Origin: Pseudomonas sp. S06B 330
GTDB taxonomy: Bacteria > Pseudomonadota > Gammaproteobacteria > Pseudomonadales > Pseudomonadaceae
NCBI RefSeq assembly: GCF_002845275.2
Contig: NZ_CP088149.1
Span: 4,026,501 to 4,090,500, forward strand
Length of the DNA stretch: 64,000 nt
Direction: 5' to 3'
The translations under genes and the position numbers were made by a program. The notes under the pieces were generated by a model that did not search any database, was not told where the DNA came from, and saw only the letters and a program-made list of their open reading frames with translations. This document shows positions 58,764-64,000 of the stretch, piece by piece (positions within the stretch are counted from its first letter, which is position 1; each line of letters opens with the position of its first letter).

Positions 58764-61217
58764 ATGACCAGCCCCACGCCTTGCTACCACTGCGCCCTGC
58801 CCGTTCCCGCCGGCAGCCACTTTACCGCCGTGGTACTCGGCCAGGACAGGCTGTTCTGCTGCCCCGGCTGCCAAGCCGTGGCCGAAGCCATCGTCGCCGG
58901 CAACCTGGAAAGCTATTACCAACATCGCAGCGAAGCCAGCGCCAACCCCGATGCCCTGCCCCAGCAGTTGGTTGATGAGCTAGCCCTGTATGACCGTGCC
59001 GATGTGCAAAAACCTTTCGTCCGTCACACGGGCGAGCTGGCCGAAACCACCCTGTTGATTGAAGGCATCAGCTGCGCTGCCTGCGGCTGGCTGATCGAAA
59101 GGCACCTGCGCAACCTTCCCGGTGTGGCTGAAGCGCGGCTGAACCTGTCCAACCATCGCTTACAAGTCAACTGGGCCGACAGCCAGTTACCGCTGTCCAA
59201 GTTACTGGCCGAATTGCGCCATATCGGCTATGCCGCGCACCCCTACCAGGCCGACCGCGCGGCTGAACAACTGGCCAATGAAAACCGTACCGCCCTACGT
59301 CAGCTGGGTGTCGCTGGTCTGCTGTGGTTCCAAGCAATGATGGCAACCATGGCCACCTGGCCGGAGTTCAATATCGATCTGAGCCCAGAGCTACATACCA
59401 TTCTGCGCTGGGTCGCGCTGTTTCTGACCACACCCATCGTCTTCTACAGTTGTGCGCCGTTTTTCCGCGGCGCCGCCCGTGACTTGCGCACACGCCACCT
59501 GACCATGGACGTCTCGGTGTCTCTGGCTATTGGCCTTGCCTACATTGCCGGTATCTGGACAGCGATCACAGGCAGCGGCGAGCTGTACTTCGATGCTGTC
59601 GGCATGTTCGCCCTGTTCCTGCTGGCCGGGCGTTACCTGGAGCGCCGCGCCCGCGAACGCACTGCCGCCGCCACCGCGCAGCTGGTTAACCTGTTGCCAG
59701 CCTCTTGCCTGCGTCTGGGGGCTGCCGGCCAGAGCGAGCGGATCCTGCTGAGCGAACTGAAACTGGGTGACTGCGTACTGATTCAACCCGGCCATGTGGT
59801 CCCTGCCGATGGACGCATCGTCAGTGGCCAATCGAGTGTCGACGAATCGCTACTGACCGGTGAATACCTGCCGCAGGCCCGGCGCGCGGGCGATGCGGTG
59901 ACCGCTGGAACCCTGAACGTGGAAAGCGCACTGACCGTTGAAGTCCAGGCCTTGGGGCAAGACACGCGCCTGTCCGCCATTGTCCGTCTGCTGGAACGGG
60001 CACAATCGGAAAAGCCACGCCTGGCGGAAATTGCCGACCGTGCCTCGCAATGGTTCCTGCTGCTCTCACTGATCGCCGCTGCCGCCATCGGCCTGCTCTG
60101 GTGGCAACTGGACCCGTCCCGGGCGTTCTGGATCGTCTTGGCCATGCTGGTTGCCACGTGCCCATGCGCGCTGTCGCTGGCGACCCCAACGGCATTGACC
60201 GCCGCCACCGGCACCTTGCACAAGCTCGGTTTACTGTTGACCCGCGGCCATGTCCTTGAGGGCCTGAACCAGATCGACACGGTGATCTTCGACAAGACCG
60301 GTACGCTCACCGAAGGCCGCCTGACCTTGCGCAGCATTCGCCCGCTGGCCGACGCTGACGCCGACCAGTGTCTGATGCTCGCCGCAGCCCTGGAAAATCG
60401 CTCTGAACATCCGATTGCTCGCGCCTTTGGCCGCGCCAGCGTCCCCGCCGATGAGGTACAGGCCGAGCCGGGCCTGGGCCTGGAAGGTGTGGTGCAAGGG
60501 CGACGCCTGCGCATTGGCGAACCGGGTTACGTCTGCGCCCTGAGCGGCGCCGCGACGCCAGCAATGCCTGCCGAGGCCGGACAATGGCTGCTGCTGGGCG
60601 ACGCCCGCGGTGCCCTGGCCTGGCTGGTACTCGATGATCGCCTGCGCAGCGACGCTGCCGATCTGCTCGACGCCTGCCGCGCGCGCGGCTGGCAGACCCT
60701 GCTGCTGTCTGGCGACAGTTCGCCAATGGTGCAGAGTGTGGCCGCCGAGCTGCGGATCGACCAGGCCATCGGCGGCCTACGCCCGGACGACAAGCTGGAA
60801 AAACTCAAAGCCCTGCAACAGCAAGGACACAAAGTGCTGATGCTAGGCGATGGGGTCAACGATGTACCGGTGCTTGCCGCCGCCGACATCAGTATCGCCA
60901 TGGGCTCAGCCACCGACCTGGCCAAGACCAGTGCCGATGCCGTGCTGCTGTCCAATCGCCTCGACGCCCTGGTTCAGGCGTTCAGCCTGGCCCGACGTAC
61001 ACGCCGGATCATTATCGAGAACCTGCTGTGGGCAGCGCTGTATAATGGCCTGATGTTGCCGTTTGCCGCCCTTGGCTGGATCACCCCGATCTGGGCAGCG
61101 ATTGGCATGTCGGTCAGTTCGCTGATCGTGGTGCTTAATGCCCTGCGCCTGACCCGCCTCAGCACAGTGGCCGGCACCGGTGCCGAACCCCGCACCTCAC
61201 ACCCCGCCACGGTCTGA
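58764..61217 (+). CDS. ccoI: copper-transporting P1B-type ATPase CcoI
   Basis: 817 residues. An N-terminal region holds CPGC (LFCCPGCQAVAEAI) and a heavy-metal domain with GISCAACGWLIERHLRNLPGV (CAAC, about 102). Membrane helices carry the CPC metal site in VATCPCALSLATP (about 472), the phosphorylation motif FDKTGTLTEG (about 512) and the hinge MLGDGVNDVPVLAAADISIAMG (about 695). It pumps Cu(I) outward for cbb3 oxidase maturation, not for copper tolerance. The REP hairpin upstream separates it from ccoH by 110 bp. Confidence 0.94.
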   Translation: MTSPTPCYHCALPVPAGSHFTAVVLGQDRLFCCPGCQAVAEAIVAGNLESYYQHRSEASANPDALPQQLVDELALYDRADVQKPFVRHTGELAETTLLIEGISCAACGWLIERHLRNLPGVAEARLNLSNHRLQVNWADSQLPLSKLLAELRHIGYAAHPYQADRAAEQLANENRTALRQLGVAGLLWFQAMMATMATWPEFNIDLSPELHTILRWVALFLTTPIVFYSCAPFFRGAARDLRTRHLTMDVSVSLAIGLAYIAGIWTAITGSGELYFDAVGMFALFLLAGRYLERRARERTAAATAQLVNLLPASCLRLGAAGQSERILLSELKLGDCVLIQPGHVVPADGRIVSGQSSVDESLLTGEYLPQARRAGDAVTAGTLNVESALTVEVQALGQDTRLSAIVRLLERAQSEKPRLAEIADRASQWFLLLSLIAAAAIGLLWWQLDPSRAFWIVLAMLVATCPCALSLATPTALTAATGTLHKLGLLLTRGHVLEGLNQIDTVIFDKTGTLTEGRLTLRSIRPLADADADQCLMLAAALENRSEHPIARAFGRASVPADEVQAEPGLGLEGVVQGRRLRIGEPGYVCALSGAATPAMPAEAGQWLLLGDARGALAWLVLDDRLRSDAADLLDACRARGWQTLLLSGDSSPMVQSVAAELRIDQAIGGLRPDDKLEKLKALQQQGHKVLMLGDGVNDVPVLAAADISIAMGSATDLAKTSADAVLLSNRLDALVQAFSLARRTRRIIIENLLWAALYNGLMLPFAALGWITPIWAAIGMSVSSLIVVLNALRLTRLSTVAGTGAEPRTSHPATV

Positions 61218-61229
61218 TCAGGAGTCACC

Positions 61230-61442
61230 ATGCCCGCGCTTTACATCATGATCCCGGCTGCACTTCTGATCGTCGCCATCGCGGTCTACATCTTCTTCTG
61301 GGCGGTGGACAGCGGTCAGTACGACGACCTCGACGGCCCGGCCCACAGCATTCTGTTTGACGATCAGGACCCACAGCACACCGCCGCCATGGACGAAGCC
61401 GACGGCAAGAAACCTGACGACGGTGCACCGCCCCGTGCTTGA
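61230..61442 (+). CDS. ccoS: cbb3 oxidase maturation protein CcoS
   Basis: 70 residues. One membrane helix (LYIMIPAALLIVAIAVYIFFWAVDSGQYDDLDGPAHSILFDDQ) matches CcoS, including the conserved SGQYDDLDGPAHSILFDD. It is required for haem and copper insertion in CcoN. AGGAG precedes ATG 61230. Confidence 0.9.
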   Translation: MPALYIMIPAALLIVAIAVYIFFWAVDSGQYDDLDGPAHSILFDDQDPQHTAAMDEADGKKPDDGAPPRA

Positions 61443-62118
61443 ACTGCTCCCCCTGCTCAGCTCGGCACTGATCCTTGGCCTGCTGGGCGGCGGTCACTGC
61501 CTGGGCATGTGCGGCGGCCTGATGGGCGCTTTGACCCTGGCCATTCCCAAAGAACAGCGCAGCCAGCGTTTTCGCCTGCTGCTGGCTTACAACCTTGGCC
61601 GCATTCTTAGCTATGCCGTCGCCGGCCTGCTGCTGGGACTGGCGGGCTGGGCACTGGCCAACAGCCCGATTGCCGTGGCTATGCGCGTGGTCGCCGCGCT
61701 ACTGTTGATCAGTATGGGCTTATACCTGGCCGGCTGGTGGAGTGGCCTGACCCGCATCGAGCGCCTCGGGCGCGGACTGTGGCGACATATCCAGCCGATG
61801 GCCAACCGCCTGCTACCGGTCTCCAGCCTGCCGCGCGCGCTGCTGCTGGGCACCTTGTGGGGCTGGCTGCCGTGTGGTTTGGTGTACAGCACCCTGCTTT
61901 GGGCTGCAAGCCAGGGTAATGCGATCGACAGTGCGCTGCTGATGCTGGCCTTCGGACTCGGCACCTGGCCTGTCCTACTGGCTACCGGGCTTGCCGCCGA
62001 ACGCACCAATGCCTTGCTGCGTAAACGTGGTGTGCGCATTGCCGGCGGCTTGCTGGTAATCCTGTTTGGCCTATGGACCCTGCCTGGGCCACACCAGCAC
62101 TGGCTGATGGGCCACTAA
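61435..62118 (+). CDS. TauE/SafE-type membrane protein, cbb3 assembly locus
   Basis: 227 residues from GTG 61435, directly overlapping the end of ccoS. Six hydrophobic segments include LGLLGGGHCLGMCGGLMGALTLAI (cysteine-rich first helix) and GTLWGWLPCGLVYSTLLWAA. GGGHCLGMCGG and WLPCG resemble the heavy-metal/urease-accessory branch of SafE proteins (CcoA/DsbD-like region), pointing to a copper- or thiol-linked role in assembly. An in-frame GTG at 61423 is also possible. No function is proven. Confidence 0.75.
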   Translation: MLELLPLLSSALILGLLGGGHCLGMCGGLMGALTLAIPKEQRSQRFRLLLAYNLGRILSYAVAGLLLGLAGWALANSPIAVAMRVVAALLLISMGLYLAGWWSGLTRIERLGRGLWRHIQPMANRLLPVSSLPRALLLGTLWGWLPCGLVYSTLLWAASQGNAIDSALLMLAFGLGTWPVLLATGLAAERTNALLRKRGVRIAGGLLVILFGLWTLPGPHQHWLMGH

Positions 62119-62125
62119 AGCGCTG

Positions 62126-62139
62126 TTGATACAAATCAA
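62126..62139. promoter_or_regulatory. perfect ANR/FNR box upstream of hemN
   Basis: TTGAT-ACAA-ATCAA, an exact match to TTGAT-N4-ATCAA, 63 bp before the hemN start. ANR itself is encoded downstream. Confidence 0.85.
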
Positions 62140-62201
62140 GATGGGCAACGCCCCACCCCCCTAGAATTCGCACATTGCTGCTTATTCTGGGGACTGCCCA
62201 C

Positions 62202-63584
62202 ATGCTCGACGCACTCCGTTGGGACTCCGACCTGATCCGTCGCTACGACCTGTCAGGCCCACGCTACACCTCCTACCCAACCGCGGTGCAACTGCACAGC
62301 GAAGTGGGCTCCTTCGATCTGCTGCACGCCCTGCGCGACAGCCGCCGTGCCGTGCGCCCGCTGTCGCTCTACGTGCATGTGCCGTTCTGCGCCAACATCT
62401 GCTATTACTGCGCCTGCAACAAGGTCATCACCAAAGACCGCGCCCGCGCCCAGCCCTACCTGCAACGCCTGGAGCAAGAAATCCAGCTGATCGCCTGTCA
62501 CCTGGACCCCAAGCAGAGCGTCGAACAACTGCACTTTGGTGGCGGCACTCCGACGTTTCTCAGCCACGTCGAACTGCGCCAACTGATGGCGCACTTGCGC
62601 CAGCATTTCAACCTGCTGGACGATGATTCCGGCGATTACGGTATCGAGATCGACCCGCGCGAGGCCGACTGGCCGACCATGGGCCTACTCCGCGAGCTGG
62701 GGTTCAACCGCGTCAGCCTTGGCGTTCAGGACCTTGATCCGGCGGTGCAACGGGCGATCAACCGCCTGCAAACCCTGGAGCAGACCCGGGCGATCATCGA
62801 TGCCGCACGTACGCTACAGTTTCGCTCGATCAACCTCGACCTGATCTACGGCCTGCCCAAGCAGACCCCGGAAGGTTTCGCCCGCACCGTGGAAGAAGTG
62901 ATCAAGCTGCAACCGGACCGCTTGTCGGTGTTCAATTATGCCCACCTGCCAGAGCGCTTCATGCCGCAGCGGCGTATCGACAGCAACGACCTACCCGCCC
63001 CCGCCACCAAGCTTGAGATGCTGGAAAGAACCATCGAACAACTGACCGCCGCAGGCTACCGCTATATCGGCATGGACCATTTCGCCCTGCCCGATGATGA
63101 GCTGGCCATCGCCCAGGAAGAATCGACCCTGCAGCGCAATTTCCAGGGCTACACCACCCACGGTCATTGCGACCTGATTGGCCTCGGGGTTTCAGCCATC
63201 AGCCAGATCGGTGACCTCTATTGCCAGAACACCAGTGACCTGAACAACTACCAGGACACCCTCTCCAGCGCCCAGCTTGCCACCAGTCGCGGCCTGATCT
63301 GCAGCGCAGACGACCGTCTGCGGCGCGCGGTGATCCAGCAACTGATTTGTCATTTCGAACTGAATTTCGACACCATTGAACAGCAGTTCACCATCGATTT
63401 TCGCGGCTACTTCAAGGACCAGTGGCCAGCGCTGCAAGCAATGCACAACGATGGCCTGATCAACCTCAGCAATCAGGGCATCCAGATACTGCCCGCTGGG
63501 CGTCTGCTGGTACGCTCGGTCTGTATGGTCTTCGACGCCTACCTCGGACAACACAATCAACAACGATTCTCTCGGGTCATCTGA
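62202..63584 (+). CDS. hemN: oxygen-independent coproporphyrinogen III oxidase
   Basis: 460 residues from ATG 62202 (MLDALRWDSDLIRRYDLSGPRYTSYPTAVQL). The radical-SAM cluster motif is VPFCANICYYCACNKV (CxxxCxxC, about 62-69), followed by FGGGTPTFLS and LGVQDLDPAVQRAINR. It decarboxylates coproporphyrinogen III to protoporphyrinogen IX without oxygen, keeping haem supply going for the cbb3 oxidases and other c-type cytochromes at low oxygen. The ANR box upstream fits this. Confidence 0.96.
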   Translation: MLDALRWDSDLIRRYDLSGPRYTSYPTAVQLHSEVGSFDLLHALRDSRRAVRPLSLYVHVPFCANICYYCACNKVITKDRARAQPYLQRLEQEIQLIACHLDPKQSVEQLHFGGGTPTFLSHVELRQLMAHLRQHFNLLDDDSGDYGIEIDPREADWPTMGLLRELGFNRVSLGVQDLDPAVQRAINRLQTLEQTRAIIDAARTLQFRSINLDLIYGLPKQTPEGFARTVEEVIKLQPDRLSVFNYAHLPERFMPQRRIDSNDLPAPATKLEMLERTIEQLTAAGYRYIGMDHFALPDDELAIAQEESTLQRNFQGYTTHGHCDLIGLGVSAISQIGDLYCQNTSDLNNYQDTLSSAQLATSRGLICSADDRLRRAVIQQLICHFELNFDTIEQQFTIDFRGYFKDQWPALQAMHNDGLINLSNQGIQILPAGRLLVRSVCMVFDAYLGQHNQQRFSRVI

Positions 63585-63618
63585 CCCCTCCGCCACGGAC
63601 GCTGTTTACAGTCATACT

Positions 63619-63746
63619 TGTAAAGCACACTATGTTTATTGGAGGTCGGACGATACGCCGCACCTCAACCAGCGCACCCTACCCGGGTGCGGACTGGCCG
63701 AAACTCCACGCCCTGAGTTATCCTTACGGCTTATGTGTGCTTTACA
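63619..63746 (+). repeat. 12-bp inverted repeat in the anr leader
   Basis: TGTAAAGCACAC (63619-63630) and GTGTGCTTTACA (63735-63746) are exact reverse complements about 104 bp apart. The second arm ends 2 bp before the AAGGA ribosome site of anr. Confidence 0.7.
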
Positions 63747-63761
63747 CCAAGGAATGAAGAA

Positions 63762-64000
63762 ATGTCCGAGCCAGTCAAACTGCGCCCTCACAACCAGGCC
63801 CATTGCAAGGATTGCAGCCTGGCGCCTCTGTGTCTGCCATTGTCATTGAACATGGAAGACATGGATGCACTGGATGAAATCGTCAAACGCGGGCGACCGC
63901 TGAAGAAAGGCGAATTTCTTTTCCGTCAGGGTGACAGCTTCGCTTCGGTCTATGCCGTGCGCTCCGGCGCGCTGAAAACCTTCAGCCTGAGTGATGGTGG
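63762..64000 (+). CDS. anr: anaerobic regulator Anr (FNR family), N-terminal part (truncated)
   Basis: 79 residues visible. MSEPVKLRPHNQAHCKDCSLAPLCLPLSLNMEDMDALDEIVKRG shows the N-terminal cysteines of the 4Fe-4S oxygen sensor (CKDCSLAPLC), then LKKGEFLFRQGDSFASVYAVRSGALKTFSLSDGG, the cyclic-nucleotide-like sensor fold. A further cluster cysteine and the DNA-binding domain are beyond the window. AAGGAATGAAGAA precedes ATG 63762. Anr activates the hemN box and probably the cco genes under low oxygen. Confidence 0.94.
   Translation, partial: MSEPVKLRPHNQAHCKDCSLAPLCLPLSLNMEDMDALDEIVKRGRPLKKGEFLFRQGDSFASVYAVRSGALKTFSLSDG

Noticed and set aside
58764..61217. Copper-resistance ATPase CopA
   Set aside because: The N-terminal cysteine motifs and position in ccoGHIS point to CcoI, the oxidase-assembly type.

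Overview
The window reads as a contiguous chromosomal stretch from a fluorescent Pseudomonas, most like the P. putida / P. entomophila group. The evidence is the block sucA - sdhBADC / gltA, the etfBA / ETF-QO locus, a pyoverdine locus (pvdR-pvdT-opmQ, pvdP, pvdH, pvdL, pvdS), two tandem cbb3 oxidase operons and hemN-anr. Nearly all DNA is coding, with high-GC codon use. I found no prophage, transposase, CRISPR array, tRNA or rRNA.

Layout. 1-5.8 kb: TCA cycle. sdhCDAB runs leftward into the truncated sucA and is divergent from gltA. 6-11.3 kb: leftward housekeeping and envelope genes (START-domain protein, zinc/iron-chelating small protein, MocR regulator, OmpA/DUF4398/solute-binding operon). 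11.4-15.4 kb: etfB-etfA (leftward) divergent from ETF-ubiquinone oxidoreductase (rightward), with a PsrA-type operator at the promoter. 15.4-17.3 kb: MFS transporter and a degenerate receiver protein.

17.6-46.6 kb: pyoverdine region. The export pump PvdR-PvdT-OpmQ is followed by the periplasmic chromophore tyrosinase PvdP and by PvdH, which supplies 2,4-diaminobutyrate. Next comes an embedded periplasmic thiol-redox module (sensor kinase and regulator, DsbD, DsbE-like, DsbG, i.e. DsbRS-DsbDEG). Then follow the ~4,320-residue chromophore NRPS PvdL, the iron-starvation sigma factor PvdS and a siderophore-type acetyltransferase. Five transcription units carry a PvdS iron-starvation box (TAAAT or TAATT, N16, CGT) and pvdS has a Fur-box-like promoter, so the sequence itself shows the circuit Fur -> PvdS -> synthesis and export. 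fpvA, pvdA, pvdD/I/J and pvdE/M/N/O/Q are not here and must lie elsewhere.

46.6-49.2 kb: small genes (solute-binding protein, DEDDh exonuclease, ppnP, alpha/beta hydrolase). 49.3-64 kb: microaerobic respiration. ccoNOQP-1 and ccoNOQP-2 are followed by the assembly genes ccoGHIS, a TauE/SafE-like membrane protein, hemN (with a perfect ANR box) and the start of anr.

I did not find an obviously new defence or mobile system. The most interesting items are the Dsb copper/thiol module inside the pyoverdine cluster, the IS-box-controlled acetyltransferase, a strongly structured intergenic repeat between pvdL and pvdS, and a long-range inverted repeat in the anr leader.
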